In this document: positions 16,262 through 25,520 of the stretch, one piece after another
Layout: each line of letters starts with the position of its first letter
Position numbering within the stretch: position 1 is the first letter of the stretch
Origin: Stenotrophomonas bentonitica
GTDB lineage: Bacteria; Pseudomonadota; Gammaproteobacteria; Xanthomonadales; Xanthomonadaceae
Length of the DNA stretch: 64,000 bases
Direction: 5' to 3'
Assembly (NCBI RefSeq): GCF_002887735.1
Contig: NZ_PKQP01000009.1
Location: 62,001-126,000 of the forward strand
Made by a program: the position numbers and the translations under genes
The notes under the pieces: generated by a model
The model's input: the letters and a program-made list of their open reading frames with translations, nothing else
What the model was told of the DNA's origin: nothing
The model's database searches: none

Positions 16262-18379
16262 GTGAAACCCGCCCTTTGTTTACTGGTTGCCAGCCTCATG
16301 ACCTCCAACGTGCACGCCGCCCCCGCGCTGACCCCGCCCGACGCCGAGAAGCACCCGCACACGGTGAAGGCTCCCTTTGGCGCGACCCGCAGCGATGATT
16401 ACTACTGGCTGCGTGACGACAAGCGCGAAGACAGGAAAATGCTGGCGTACCTGAACGCGGAGAATGCCTATACCGACCAGGTCGTGGCGCCGCTCAAGCC
16501 GCTGGAAGACACGCTGTACAAGGAGATCGTCGCCCGCATCAAGCAGGACGATGCCAGCGTGCCCTCGCGTGACCGCGGCTACTGGTATTACACCCGCTTT
16601 GAAACCGGCAAGGACTACCCGATCCAGGCACGCCGCAAGGGCAGCATGGAGGCGCCGGAAGAAATCCTGCTCGACATCAACACGATGGCCGAGGGCAAGG
16701 GCTACTTCAACGTGGGCGATGCCGATGTCAGCCAGGACAACCATCTGCTGGCCTGGGCCGAAGATGATGTGGGCCGCCGCCAGTACGTGATCCGCTTCAA
16801 GGACCTGCGCACCGGTGAAGTGCTGCCGGACCGTATCGAGAACGTCTCGCCCAACGTGGTCTGGGCCGATGACAACCGCACCCTGTTCTACGTCGAGAAC
16901 GATCCGGAGACGCTGCTCACCGTGCGCGTGAAAAAACACGTGCTGGGCACCCCGGCGAGCAGTGACGTGCTGGTCTACGAAGAGAAGGACGACAGCTTCT
17001 ACATGGGCGTCGGCCGCACCCGCGATGATCGTTTCCTGACCATCGAACTGCACAGCACGGTCAGCTCGGAAACGCGCTACGCCCCGGCCGCCGATCCGCA
17101 GGCATTCAAGGTGCTGGCACCGCGTGCACGCGACGTGGAATACGACGCCGACCACTTCAACGGCCGCTGGGTGATCCGCACCAACGATGCTGATGCGAAG
17201 AACTTCAAGATCGTCACCGCACCCAGTGATGCCACCACGCGCAGCCAGTGGAAAGACTGGGTCGCGCACGATGATGCGGTGCTGATCGAAGGCTTCGAGC
17301 TGTTCGATGGCTTCACCGCGATCGCCGAGCGCTCCAATGGGCTGGAGCGCGTGCGCCTGCTGTTCCCGGATGGCCGCCAGGACTACGTCAAGGCCGACGA
17401 GCCGGCCTATTCGATGGGGCTGGCCGCCAACAGCGAACACGATACGCCGTGGCTGCGGTACGCCTACACCTCGCTGACCACCCCGACCACCACCTACGAG
17501 CTCAACACCGTCACCGGTGAGCGTCGCCAGCTTAAGCAGCAGCCGGTGATCGGCTATGACCCGTCGCAGTACACCACCGAGCGTGTATGGGTGACGGCCC
17601 GCGATGGCGTCAAGGTGCCGGTGTCGCTGGTCTACCGCAACGGTTTCAAGAAGGACGGCACCGGCGCGCTGTACCAGTACGCCTACGGCAGCTACGGCAT
17701 GTCGATGGATCCGGGCTTCAACCAGACCGTGGTCAGCCTGCTGGATCGCGGCGTGGTGTATGCCATCGCCCACATCCGCGGCGGCCAGGAAATGGGCCGT
17801 GCGTGGTATGAGGACGGCAAGCTGCTCAAGAAGCAGAACACCTTCAACGATTTCGTCGATGTCACCCGTGAGCTGGTCCGCCAGGGCTATGCGGCCAAGG
17901 ACCGCGTCGCCGGCTCCGGTGGCAGCGCCGGTGGCCTGCTGATGGGCGCGGTCGCCAACCAGGCACCGCAGGATTACCGCGTGATGGTCGCCCAGGTGCC
18001 GTTCGTGGATGTGGTCACCACCATGCTCGATGCCAGCATCCCGCTGACGACCAACGAGTACGACGAGTGGGGCAACCCCGAGCAGCGCGAGTACTACGAC
18101 TACATGCTGAAGTACTCGCCGTACGACAACGTCGCCAAGCAGGCCTATCCGGCCCTGTATGTCGGCACCGGGCTGTGGGATTCGCAGGTGCAGTACTGGG
18201 AGCCGGCCAAGTGGGTGGCCAAGCTGCGCGATGACAACACCGGTCACTTCCCGATCGTTTTCCGCACCAACATGGAAGCCGGCCACGGTGGAAAGTCCGG
18301 CCGCTTCCAGCGCTATCACGAGCTGGCCGAGTCGTATGCGTTCGTGCTCGACCAGCTGGGCGTGACCCGGACCCCGTAA
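16262..18379 (+). CDS. Secreted oligopeptidase B-like S9 peptidase
   Basis: A 705-residue S9 peptidase related to PtrB/oligopeptidase B. GTG at 16262 is used because AGGAG lies at 16248-16252 and the N terminus (VKPALCLLVASLMTSNVHAAP) is a signal peptide; the open frame continues upstream only as antisense to the aminotransferase. The catalytic Ser555 is in GSGGSAGG, with YQYAYGSYGMSMDP and AHIRGGQEMGRAWYEDGK before it and EAGHGGKSGR near the end. Family members cut after basic residues. It is a distant paralogue of the gene at 12690. Confidence 0.88.
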   Translation: MKPALCLLVASLMTSNVHAAPALTPPDAEKHPHTVKAPFGATRSDDYYWLRDDKREDRKMLAYLNAENAYTDQVVAPLKPLEDTLYKEIVARIKQDDASVPSRDRGYWYYTRFETGKDYPIQARRKGSMEAPEEILLDINTMAEGKGYFNVGDADVSQDNHLLAWAEDDVGRRQYVIRFKDLRTGEVLPDRIENVSPNVVWADDNRTLFYVENDPETLLTVRVKKHVLGTPASSDVLVYEEKDDSFYMGVGRTRDDRFLTIELHSTVSSETRYAPAADPQAFKVLAPRARDVEYDADHFNGRWVIRTNDADAKNFKIVTAPSDATTRSQWKDWVAHDDAVLIEGFELFDGFTAIAERSNGLERVRLLFPDGRQDYVKADEPAYSMGLAANSEHDTPWLRYAYTSLTTPTTTYELNTVTGERRQLKQQPVIGYDPSQYTTERVWVTARDGVKVPVSLVYRNGFKKDGTGALYQYAYGSYGMSMDPGFNQTVVSLLDRGVVYAIAHIRGGQEMGRAWYEDGKLLKKQNTFNDFVDVTRELVRQGYAAKDRVAGSGGSAGGLLMGAVANQAPQDYRVMVAQVPFVDVVTTMLDASIPLTTNEYDEWGNPEQREYYDYMLKYSPYDNVAKQAYPALYVGTGLWDSQVQYWEPAKWVAKLRDDNTGHFPIVFRTNMEAGHGGKSGRFQRYHELAESYAFVLDQLGVTRTP

Positions 18380-18452
18380 TGGCAGCCGCCGGCCGCCGGC
18401 CGCCGAGGGACGACGATGGCTGCTGCCCGGCCAAGGATCGTCAACCGCTCCG

Positions 18453-18524
18453 GTAGTGCCGGCTGCTGGCCGGCACCGCCTGGGCCCAGCAGGAGGCGGG
18501 GCTGCCGGCCAGCGCCGGCACTGC
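18453..18524. repeat. Inverted SMAG/REP-like dimer
   Basis: A GTAG-led stem (18453-18475, TGCCGGCT / GGCCGGCA) and an inverted copy (18503-18524, TGCCGGC / GCCGGCA followed by CTGCC). The head-to-head arrangement is typical of paired REP sequences. It occupies the space between the S9 peptidase and lptM. Confidence 0.7.
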
Positions 18525-18599
18525 CGGGGGGCTTCCAGGGGCGCGATTTCTGCGCGGCCTGTTCATCCAGCCAGCACCCAAGCGCCCAAAGTGCGCGGC

Positions 18600-18605
18600 T
18601 ATACT
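18600..18605 (+). promoter_or_regulatory. -10 element TATACT at lptM
   Basis: TATACT ends 6 bases before the lptM ATG at 18612, leaving essentially no 5' leader. The -35 region is not obvious. Confidence 0.45.
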
Positions 18606-18611
18606 CAGGGC

Positions 18612-18857
18612 ATGAAGACATCCCCCCGTACCCTCATCTCCCTGACGCTGGCTGCCTCGGCGCTGCTGGTGCTGTCGGCCTGTGGCAACAAGGGCCCGCT
18701 GGTCCTGCCGCAGAAGCCGGTCCCGGTCGAAGAACAACTGGTCGAACCGGCCGCCGACGACGCCACGCCGCCGGCCGCCGATGCCGATACCGATTCCCCG
18801 GTGGTTCCCGATCCCGTTGAAGCCCCGGCGCTGAAGGCCAATGACGGGAATGAGTAA
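18612..18857 (+). CDS. lptM: LptM-like small lipoprotein (YifL family)
   Basis: An 81-residue lipoprotein. The signal peptide ends in LVLSAC, and the mature protein begins [12 protein letters not shown], the conserved CGxKGPL start of the YifL/LptM family, which helps mature the LptDE lipopolysaccharide translocon in E. coli. The rest is an acidic Ala/Pro-rich tail. The gene is immediately upstream of and overlaps dapF, as yifL does in E. coli. The sequence supports the family; partner binding is not shown. Confidence 0.82.
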   Translation: MKTSPRTLISLTLAASALLVLSACGNKGPLVLPQKPVPVEEQLVEPAADDATPPAADADTDSPVVPDPVEAPALKANDGNE

Positions 18858-19704
18858 GGCAAGCACGTCCGCGGCGCTGCGTTTCACCAAGATGCATGGC
18901 GCCGGCAATGATTTCGTGGTGTTGGACCTGCGCGATGGCAGCGTACCGCCGGATGCCGCACTGGCCGCGCGCCTGGCCGATCGCCATACCGGCGTGGGTT
19001 GCGACCAGATCCTGACCATCGAACCGCCCAAGGCCGAGGGCTCGGTGGCCTCCTACCGGATCTGGAATGCCGACGGCAGCCGTTCGGAGCAGTGTGGCAA
19101 CGGCGCGCGCTGCGTCGCTGCCTGGCTGGTGCGCGATGGTGCGGCCACTGGCACCACGTTCGCGATCGACAGCCCGGTCACCACGCACGCGGTTGAGCGC
19201 CTGGGTGAAGACCAGTACGCGGTGGCCATGGGCGTGCCGCGTTTCGAGCCGGAGAACGTGCCGCTGATCGGCTTCGCCCGCGCCCGCGAGGAGTATCTCT
19301 TGCCGCTGCAGGGGGACACGGTGCGTTTCGGCGCGGTGTCGATGGGCAATCCGCACGCGGTCATCGAAGTGGGCCTGGTCGATGCCGCCCCGGTCGAACG
19401 CCTGGGTCCGTTGCTGCAGCAGCACGCCTCGTTCCCGAAGTCGGTCAACGTCGGCTTCGTGCAGGTGCTCGGCCCGCAGCATGCGCGCCTGCGCGTGTAC
19501 GAGCGCGGTGCCGGCGAAACCCTGGCGTGCGGCAGCGGCGCGTGCGCCGCGGCCGTGGTGATGATGCAGCGCGGTCGCCTGCAGCGCGATGCCACGATGT
19601 CGCTTCCGGGTGGCGATCTGCGCATCCGCTGGCCGGCCGATGATGCACAGATCGTGATGTCCGGACCCGCAGCCTTCGTCTTTGATGGAGAGTGGAACGC
19701 ATGA
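18841..19704 (+). CDS. dapF: Diaminopimelate epimerase
   Basis: A 287-residue enzyme (284 if it starts at the ATG at 18850) converting LL- to meso-diaminopimelate for lysine and peptidoglycan synthesis. The motif [13 protein letters not shown] is near the N terminus. The two catalytic cysteines are in EQCGNGARC and [10 protein letters not shown]. It overlaps the lptM end by 17 (or 8) bases and the following DUF484 gene by ATGA. This order (lptM, dapF, DUF484, xerC) is the conserved gammaproteobacterial arrangement. Confidence 0.94.
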   Translation: MTGMSKASTSAALRFTKMHGAGNDFVVLDLRDGSVPPDAALAARLADRHTGVGCDQILTIEPPKAEGSVASYRIWNADGSRSEQCGNGARCVAAWLVRDGAATGTTFAIDSPVTTHAVERLGEDQYAVAMGVPRFEPENVPLIGFARAREEYLLPLQGDTVRFGAVSMGNPHAVIEVGLVDAAPVERLGPLLQQHASFPKSVNVGFVQVLGPQHARLRVYERGAGETLACGSGACAAAVVMMQRGRLQRDATMSLPGGDLRIRWPADDAQIVMSGPAAFVFDGEWNA

Positions 19705-20378
19705 GCGACACCGCCGAGAAAATCGGATCGCACGAAGTAGCCGCCTGGCTGCGCCGGCATCCGACCTTCCTGAAACAGTTCCCGGACCTGGCCCTGACCC
19801 TGGTGGTGCCGCGTGATGACGGTCCCACCGCGTCGCTGGCCAGCTACCAGCTGGAAGTGCTGCGCGACAAGAACCGTGAGCTGTCGCGGCGGCTGGCCGA
19901 TCTGGCCGCCAATGCGCAGATCAACGAGCGCTTGGCGGTCCGCACGCACCAGCTCACCCTGGCACTGATGAAACAGGACTCGGCGGCCGATACCCTGCGG
20001 GCGATGGCCGCCTCGCTGGAAGAAGATTTTGCTGGCGATCTGGTCCGGCTGATCGTGCTGCACCCGGTTGCGGGGCTGGAGCAGGCGCCGTGGCTGCAGG
20101 TGATCGAGGAGAGCAGCCCGTTGCTGGGGGTGTTCCGCGATTGCCTGAAAGACGGCGAGCCGATCTGTGGCCGCCTGCAGCCGGAAAAAAATACCGTGCT
20201 GTACGCGGGGCGTGCCGAGGAAGTGCAGTCCAGCGCGCTGCTGCCGCTGCCGGGCGTCGGCCTGATCGCGGTGGGCAGCCACGACGGCAACCGGTTCTAC
20301 CCCGGCATGGGCACGTTGTTCCTGCGCATGATGGGCGAGTCGCTGGTCGTGGCCCTGCAGCGTTTCCCGTCGCCCTGA
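19701..20378 (+). CDS. DUF484 family protein
   Basis: A 225-residue protein of the DUF484 family, found between dapF and xerC in many gammaproteobacteria (YigA position). It has the N-terminal [22 protein letters not shown] motif, a coiled-coil-like stretch ([21 protein letters not shown], about residues 46-66) and a C-terminal GAF-like domain ([24 protein letters not shown]). Its biochemical role is unknown. ATG at 19701 overlaps the dapF stop by ATGA, so it is co-translated. Confidence 0.87.
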   Translation: MSDTAEKIGSHEVAAWLRRHPTFLKQFPDLALTLVVPRDDGPTASLASYQLEVLRDKNRELSRRLADLAANAQINERLAVRTHQLTLALMKQDSAADTLRAMAASLEEDFAGDLVRLIVLHPVAGLEQAPWLQVIEESSPLLGVFRDCLKDGEPICGRLQPEKNTVLYAGRAEEVQSSALLPLPGVGLIAVGSHDGNRFYPGMGTLFLRMMGESLVVALQRFPSP

Positions 20379-20400
20379 CATTCCCTTGAGCGGAGCCGTC

Positions 20401-21291
20401 GTGAGTACCGCGCAGGACTTCCTGTCGCATCTGCAGGTGGAGCGCCGCATGTCGGCGCACACGCTGGATGCCTATCGTCGCGACCTGGACGCCCTGGCGG
20501 CGTGGTCGGACGGGCAGGGCGCCATCATCGACACGCTCGACAGCGCGCAGCTGCGCCAGTTCATCGCGGCCGAACACCGGCGTGGCCTGTCGCCCACCTC
20601 GCTGCAGCGCCGGCTCTCGGCGTGCCGCAGCTTCTACGCGTGGCTGCTCAAGCACCATCGCATCGCGGCCAACCCGGCCACCGGCCTGAAAGCCCCCAAG
20701 GCGCCGCGCAAGCTGCCGCAGGTGCTCGATGCCGATGAAGCCGTGCAACTGGTCGAACTGCCCACCGATGCACCGCTCGGCCTGCGCGATCGCGCGCTGC
20801 TGGAGCTGTTCTATTCCTCCGGGCTGCGCCTGAGCGAGCTGTGCGCGCTGATCTGGCGCGACCTGGATTTCGATACCGGCCTGGTCAACGTGCTGGGCAA
20901 GGGCAACCGCGAGCGCCGGGTGCCGTTCGGCTCGCATGCACGCACCGCGCTGCAGGGCTGGCGGGCCGAGAGCGGCGGCGCGGCGACCGCGCCGGTGTTC
21001 CCCGGGCGCAAGGGCGGGCCGATCACCCAGCGCGCCGTGCAGATCCGCATCCGCCAACTGGCCCAGCGCCAGGGCCTGTTCAAGCACGTGCACCCGCACA
21101 TGCTGCGGCACAGCTTCGCCAGCCACATCCTGGAATCCTCCGGTGATCTGCGCGGCGTGCAGGAGCTGCTCGGTCACGCCGACATCGCCACCACGCAGAT
21201 CTACACCCACCTGGATTTCCAGCACCTGGCCAAGGTCTACGATGCGGCCCACCCGCGCGCCAAGCGGCGCAAGAGCGGCAACGAAAGCTGA
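20401..21291 (+). CDS. xerC: Site-specific tyrosine recombinase XerC
   Basis: A 296-residue tyrosine recombinase acting with XerD at dif to resolve chromosome dimers. The N-terminal SAM-like core-binding domain covers about residues 1-85. The catalytic domain carries Arg in [12 protein letters not shown], the lysine in [13 protein letters not shown], HxxR in [12 protein letters not shown], His in [15 protein letters not shown] and the nucleophile Tyr in that same motif. The GTG at 20401, with CGGAG just upstream, is preferred over a TTG 15 bases earlier. Last gene of the lptM-dapF-DUF484-xerC cluster. Confidence 0.93.
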   Translation: MSTAQDFLSHLQVERRMSAHTLDAYRRDLDALAAWSDGQGAIIDTLDSAQLRQFIAAEHRRGLSPTSLQRRLSACRSFYAWLLKHHRIAANPATGLKAPKAPRKLPQVLDADEAVQLVELPTDAPLGLRDRALLELFYSSGLRLSELCALIWRDLDFDTGLVNVLGKGNRERRVPFGSHARTALQGWRAESGGAATAPVFPGRKGGPITQRAVQIRIRQLAQRQGLFKHVHPHMLRHSFASHILESSGDLRGVQELLGHADIATTQIYTHLDFQHLAKVYDAAHPRAKRRKSGNES

Positions 21292-21329
21292 ATCGATCCG
21301 CTGCGGCATCCGGGCGCAGGGCAGGGCGG

Positions 21330-21357
21330 GTTGAAGCGTCGGGCAGAGACCCCACCT
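21330..21357 (+). promoter_or_regulatory. Candidate heat-shock (sigma-32) promoter of hslVU
   Basis: GTTGAAGC at 21330-21337 and CCCCACCT at 21350-21357, 12 bases apart, resemble the sigma-32 consensus CTTGAAA / CCCCATNT. The -10 ends 25 bases before the hslV start, and hslVU is a classical heat-shock operon. Confidence 0.55.
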
Positions 21358-21382
21358 CAGTCTTTGTCACCCCGGAGGCTCC

Positions 21383-21934
21383 ATGGACCCCAGTCAGAAC
21401 CCCAACGTATTTCATGCCACCACCATCATCTCGGTGCGCCGCAATGGGCATGTCGCCGTCGCCGGCGATGGCCAGGTCACGCTTGGCCACACGGTGATGA
21501 AGGGCAACGCCCGCAAGGTGCGCCGCCTGGGTCGCGAGGGCCAGGTGCTGGCCGGTTTCGCCGGTGCCGCCGCCGATGCCTTCACCCTGTTCGAGCTGTT
21601 CGAGGCCAAGCTGGAAAAGCATGGCCAGCTGCAGCGCGCTGCGGTGGAACTGGCCAAGGATTGGCGCACCGAGCGCCGCCTGGGCAAGCTTGAGGCATTG
21701 CTCGCCGTCGCCGACAAGGACACCTCGCTGATCATCAGCGGCACCGGTGATGTGATCGAGCCTGAAGACGGCATCATCGCGATCGGGTCCGGTGGCTCCT
21801 ACGCCCTGTCGGCCGCCCGCGCGCTGATGGCGCACACCGAACTGGATGCCCGCACGATCGCCACCGAGTCGATCAACATCGCCGGCGACATCTGCATCTA
21901 CACCAATCGCAACGTGGTGGTCGAGGAACTGTAA
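21383..21934 (+). CDS. hslV: ATP-dependent protease peptidase subunit HslV
   Basis: A 183-residue proteasome-beta-like peptidase. The N-terminal propeptide [12 protein letters not shown] precedes the catalytic Thr of [23 protein letters not shown]. Other motifs are [20 protein letters not shown] and [16 protein letters not shown]. It forms a double-hexamer core capped by HslU and degrades misfolded proteins. ATG has GGAGG nine bases upstream. hslU follows, separated by a SMAG element. Confidence 0.95.
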   Translation: MDPSQNPNVFHATTIISVRRNGHVAVAGDGQVTLGHTVMKGNARKVRRLGREGQVLAGFAGAAADAFTLFELFEAKLEKHGQLQRAAVELAKDWRTERRLGKLEALLAVADKDTSLIISGTGDVIEPEDGIIAIGSGGSYALSAARALMAHTELDARTIATESINIAGDICIYTNRNVVVEEL

Positions 21935-21936
21935 GC

Positions 21937-21959
21937 ATAGTGCCGGCCGCTGGCCGGCA
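21937..21959 (+). repeat. SMAG/REP-like palindrome between hslV and hslU
   Basis: ATAG plus an 8-bp perfect stem (TGCCGGCC / GCT / GGCCGGCA), starting 3 bases after the hslV stop. It fills most of the 60-base intercistronic space and could form an mRNA hairpin that changes the HslV:HslU expression ratio. Confidence 0.72.
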
Positions 21960-21994
21960 ACCTCGAAAAACCCAATTCATCCGTGAGCACACCC

Positions 21995-23368
21995 ATGCCG
22001 CACAAGATTGAAGTTTCTTCCGCCACCATGACCCCGCGCGAAATCGTGCAGGAACTGGACCGGCACATCGTCGGCCAGCACGACGCCAAGCGTGCGGTCG
22101 CCATCGCGCTGCGCAACCGCTGGCGCCGCATGCAGCTGCCGACCGAGCTGCGCAACGAAGTGATGCCCAAGAACATCCTGATGATCGGCCCGACCGGCGT
22201 CGGCAAGACCGAGATCGCGCGTCGCCTGGCCACGCTGGCCAATGCACCGTTCGTCAAGGTCGAAGCGACCCGCTTCACCGAGGTCGGCTATGTCGGCAAG
22301 GATGTGGAGCAGATCATCCGCGACCTGGCCGACACCGCGGTCAAGCTGTACCGCGAGCAGGCCAAGGTGCGCGTGCGCACGCAGGCCGAAGAACGCGCCG
22401 AAGACCGCATCCTGGATGCGCTGTTGCCGCGCCGCAGCACCGGCATCGGCTTCGACGCCGAAGCCGCGCGCAATGAGCCGTCCGCGCAGGACAACGAGAC
22501 CCGCATCAAGTTCCGCCGCATGCTGCGCAACGGTGAGCTGGACGAGCGAGAGATCGAGCTGGAAGTGTCGGCCAACGTGAGCATGGACATCATGACCCCG
22601 CCGGGCATGGAGGAAATGGGCCAGCAGCTGCGCCAGATGTTCTCCAGCATGGGCGGCGCGAAGGCGCAGAAGCGCACGCTGTCGATCAAGGCGGCGCGCC
22701 CGCTGCTGGTCGAGGAGGAGGCCGGCAAGCTGGTCAACGAAGACGACATCCGCAGCGCGGCGATCGAGGCCTGCGAGCAGCACGGCATCGTGTTCATCGA
22801 CGAGATCGACAAGGTCGCCAAGCGCGGTGACAACGTCGGTGGTGGCGATGTGTCGCGCGAGGGTGTGCAGCGCGATCTGCTGCCGCTGGTGGAAGGCTCC
22901 AACGTCTCCACCAAGTACGGCACGATCAAGACCGACCACATCCTGTTCATCGCCTCCGGTGCGTTCCACCTGGCCAAGCCCAGCGATCTGATCCCGGAGC
23001 TGCAGGGTCGTTTCCCGATCCGCGTGGAGCTGGGTGCGCTGAGCAAGCAGGACTTCGTGCGCATCCTCACCGAGCCCAAGGCTGCGCTGACCAAGCAGTA
23101 TGAAGCGCTGCTGCAGACCGAGGGCGTCTCGATGAAGTTCACCGTCGATGCGGTCGACCGCCTGGCCGAGATCGCGTTCCAGGTCAACGAGCGCCAGGAA
23201 AACATCGGCGCGCGCCGCCTGCACACCGTGCTGGAGCGCCTGCTGGATACGCTGAGCTATGAAGCGCCGGATCGCGATGGCGAGACCATCAGCATCGACC
23301 AGGCCTATGTCGATGCGCATCTGGGCGAGCTGGTGCAGGATCCTGACCTGAGCCGCTACATCCTGTAA
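21995..23368 (+). CDS. hslU: ATP-dependent protease ATPase subunit HslU
   Basis: A 457-residue AAA+ unfoldase (461 if it starts at the in-frame GTG 21983). Landmarks are [17 protein letters not shown], Walker [10 protein letters not shown], the pore-loop motif GYVGKD, Walker [10 protein letters not shown] and the sensor-2 region [21 protein letters not shown]. The C terminus DPDLSRYIL is the conserved tail that activates HslV. It is co-transcribed with hslV. A proper terminator follows at 23399. Confidence 0.95.
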   Translation: MPHKIEVSSATMTPREIVQELDRHIVGQHDAKRAVAIALRNRWRRMQLPTELRNEVMPKNILMIGPTGVGKTEIARRLATLANAPFVKVEATRFTEVGYVGKDVEQIIRDLADTAVKLYREQAKVRVRTQAEERAEDRILDALLPRRSTGIGFDAEAARNEPSAQDNETRIKFRRMLRNGELDEREIELEVSANVSMDIMTPPGMEEMGQQLRQMFSSMGGAKAQKRTLSIKAARPLLVEEEAGKLVNEDDIRSAAIEACEQHGIVFIDEIDKVAKRGDNVGGGDVSREGVQRDLLPLVEGSNVSTKYGTIKTDHILFIASGAFHLAKPSDLIPELQGRFPIRVELGALSKQDFVRILTEPKAALTKQYEALLQTEGVSMKFTVDAVDRLAEIAFQVNERQENIGARRLHTVLERLLDTLSYEAPDRDGETISIDQAYVDAHLGELVQDPDLSRYIL

Positions 23369-23398
23369 CGGCACGCAACGATCGGGTGGTAGGAAGAA

Positions 23399-23427
23399 CG
23401 GCGGCACTGCGGTGTCGCCGTTTTTTT
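23399..23427 (+). terminator. Intrinsic terminator after hslU
   Basis: A 9-bp stem with one G-U pair (23399-23407 / 23412-23420, loop TGCG) followed by seven T residues, between the convergent hslU and smeT genes. Confidence 0.87.
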
Positions 23428-23429
23428 GC

Positions 23430-24098
23430 TCAGGCGTCGTCGTCGGTTGGCAGGGCGGTGGGCGGGGCGCCCGGGGTGAATACACCTGGCTGCACGAATG
23501 CGCTGAGGATCGCATCCAGCGTCTGCGCGCCATCGCGCTGAATCTCGAACAGCTCCGGTTCCAGCATCGCGCTATACAGCACGCCGGTCAGGCTGGTGCT
23601 CACGATGCGCGCCACCGTGTCCACGTCTACCCCCTCGCGCAGCTGCCCCAACTCCCGCGCGCGCTGGAACGCGGCCGCGAAAATGCCCAGCTCCTCACGC
23701 GATGCCTCCAGCTGCAGCGCCTGCATCGCCTGGCTTTCCACCGACAGATCGTTGCGCAGCATGATTTCCATCATGTTGCGCAGGCGTTCGTCTTCGGCCA
23801 GTTCGCGGAAGGAGACCAGCAGCGCCGAGCGCAGGTCCAGGATCGGCGTGTTGCGCTTGGCCGAGGTGGTGCGGCGCATGCGCTCGATGAACGGCACGCG
23901 CTCGCGGTCGATCATCGCGGTCAGCACTTCGGCCTTGTTCTTGAAGTGCCAGTACACCGCGCCGCGGGTAAATCCGGCGCGCGCGCCGATCATCGCCAGG
24001 CTGGTGCCGGCGACCCCGTATTCATGGAAACAGACCTGGGCCGCATCGAGGATGCCCTCGCGGGTGGCCTGCGCCTCTTCTTTGGTTTTTCTGGCCAT
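23430..24098 (-). CDS. smeT: TetR-family repressor SmeT of the SmeDEF pump
   Basis: A 222-residue TetR-type regulator. The N-terminal helix-turn-helix (residues about 10-57) includes GTSLAMIGARAGFTRGAVYWHFKNKAEVL. The C-terminal ligand domain follows, ending in an acidic LPTDDDA tail. Divergent position from smeDEF and similarity to AcrR/TtgR/SmeT identify it as the local repressor; in S. maltophilia loss of SmeT causes SmeDEF overproduction and multidrug resistance. No frameshift or stop is seen, so it appears intact here. Confidence 0.92.
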   Translation of the reverse strand: MARKTKEEAQATREGILDAAQVCFHEYGVAGTSLAMIGARAGFTRGAVYWHFKNKAEVLTAMIDRERVPFIERMRRTTSAKRNTPILDLRSALLVSFRELAEDERLRNMMEIMLRNDLSVESQAMQALQLEASREELGIFAAAFQRARELGQLREGVDVDTVARIVSTSLTGVLYSAMLEPELFEIQRDGAQTLDAILSAFVQPGVFTPGAPPTALPTDDDA

Positions 24099-24132
24099 TG
24101 CGCTGTGCAGTTGCTGGATGAAACCGGCCTGA

Positions 24133-24138
24133 ATTGTA
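24133..24138 (-). promoter_or_regulatory. Candidate -10 of smeT
   Basis: ATTGTA on the plus strand reads TACAAT on the minus strand, 35 bases upstream of the smeT start. It overlaps the SmeT operator region, consistent with autorepression. Confidence 0.4.
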
Positions 24139-24142
24139 CCGC

Positions 24143-24172
24143 TTTACAAACAAACATGCATGTATGTATATT
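24143..24172. promoter_or_regulatory. SmeT operator and smeDEF promoter region
   Basis: A pseudo-palindrome centred on ATGCAT (24156-24161) pairs in 10 of 13 positions across 24146-24171. This corresponds to the roughly 28-base SmeT operator known between smeT and smeD in S. maltophilia. TTTACA (24143-24148) and TATATT (24167-24172), 18 bases apart, could be the smeD -35 and -10, so bound SmeT would cover the promoter. Confidence 0.75.
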
Positions 24173-24329
24173 TGCGCCCCACTGATCCTCAGCGAGGACT
24201 GCCCGCGAATGCCGGCGGGTCTCGTTTCGGATATTTGCCGTCATTTGCTGCCTGTTTGTCGTCATTCTTCGCTTTTATCGGAAGTTGGGCTGCAGGCGCG
24301 CCCTTTTCCGTCTGCGAGCCCCTACCGCC

Positions 24330-25508
24330 ATGTCCAGAACCCCGTACCGTCTTCTCGCGCTTTCCCTCGCGATCGCCCTGACCGTGTCCGCCTGTGGCGG
24401 TGGTGAGCAGGAGGGTCCACAGGGCGGGCCTGGCCAGGTCACCGTGGCCACCCTGAAAGCCGAGCAGGTCGGCCTGACGCGCGAACTGCCTGGCCGGACC
24501 AACGCGTTCCTGGTGGCCGAAGTGCGCCCGCAGGTCAACGGCATCGTGGCCAAGCGGCTGTTCACCGAAGGGGGCCTGGTCACCGCGGGGCAGCCGCTGT
24601 ACCAGCTTGATGACGCCAGCTACCGGGCCCAGGCCAACAGCGCCCGCGCCCAGCTGGCGCGCGCCGAAGCCACCGCCAATGCCGCACGCCTGAGCGCCAG
24701 GCGCATCGGCGAGCTGGCCAAGGTCGAAGCGGTCAGCACCCAGGACAACGAGAACGCGATCGCCGCGCTCAAGCAGGCCGAGGCCGATGTCGGCGCTGCG
24801 CGTGCCGCGCTGGATGCGGCCAACGTGACGCTGGGCTATGCCCGCATCACCGCGCCGATCAGCGGCCGCATCGGCAAGTCCTCGGTCACCCAGGGCGCGC
24901 TGGTCAGCGCCGGCCAGGCCGAAGCGCTGGCCACCGTGCAGCAGTTGAACCCGATCTATGTCGATCTGACCCAGTCCGCCAGCGAGCTGCTGCAGCTGCG
25001 CCGCGAGCTGGCCAGCGGCCGCCTGCAGGACAACCAGACCCTGCCGGTGACGATCCTGCTCGACGACGGCACCGAGTTCGACCACAAGGGCACCCTGGAA
25101 TTCTCCGAAGTCAGCGTGGACCCGACCACCGGCAGCTACGCGCTGCGGGTCAAGGTCGAGAACCCGGACCAGGTGCTGATGCCGGGCATGTACGTGCGTG
25201 CGCAGGTCGGCAGCGGCGTGCGCGAGAACGCGATCCTGGTGCCGATGCAGGGCATTGCCCGCGATCCCAAGGGCGATACCAGCGCCATGGTGGTCGGCAA
25301 GGACGACAAGGTCGAAGTGCGGCAGGTCAAGGTGAGCCGCTCGCTCGGCGACAAGTGGCTGGTGGAGGACGGGCTGAAGGCCGGTGACAAGGTCATCGTC
25401 GAAGGCCTGCAGAAGATCCAGCCGGGCATGCCCGTGCAGGCCACCGAAATGGGCGCGGCCCCGGCCAAGCCGGCCGCCGCGCCGGCGGCTCCCGCCGCCC
25501 AGCAGTAA
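24330..25508 (+). CDS. smeD: SmeD, periplasmic adaptor lipoprotein of the RND pump
   Basis: A 392-residue membrane-fusion protein. The signal peptide ends in a lipobox (LTVSAC), so it is probably anchored to the inner membrane through lipid. Typical adaptor segments are RTNAFLVAEVRPQVNGIVAKRLFTEGGLV (barrel-sandwich half-motif), a long alpha hairpin with repeated Ala/Glu residues (about 95-165), YARITAPISGRIGKS and a C-terminal beta barrel. An Ala/Pro-rich tail ends the protein. The ATG at 24330 is chosen for the signal peptide. smeE begins 12 bases later. Confidence 0.93.
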   Translation: MSRTPYRLLALSLAIALTVSACGGGEQEGPQGGPGQVTVATLKAEQVGLTRELPGRTNAFLVAEVRPQVNGIVAKRLFTEGGLVTAGQPLYQLDDASYRAQANSARAQLARAEATANAARLSARRIGELAKVEAVSTQDNENAIAALKQAEADVGAARAALDAANVTLGYARITAPISGRIGKSSVTQGALVSAGQAEALATVQQLNPIYVDLTQSASELLQLRRELASGRLQDNQTLPVTILLDDGTEFDHKGTLEFSEVSVDPTTGSYALRVKVENPDQVLMPGMYVRAQVGSGVRENAILVPMQGIARDPKGDTSAMVVGKDDKVEVRQVKVSRSLGDKWLVEDGLKAGDKVIVEGLQKIQPGMPVQATEMGAAPAKPAAAPAAPAAQQ

Positions 25509-25520
25509 CCGGAGAATTCC

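Noticed and set aside
16280..18319. Minus-strand ORF of 679 codons opposite the oligopeptidase B gene
   Set aside because: Antisense shadow; no family motif and no ribosome site.
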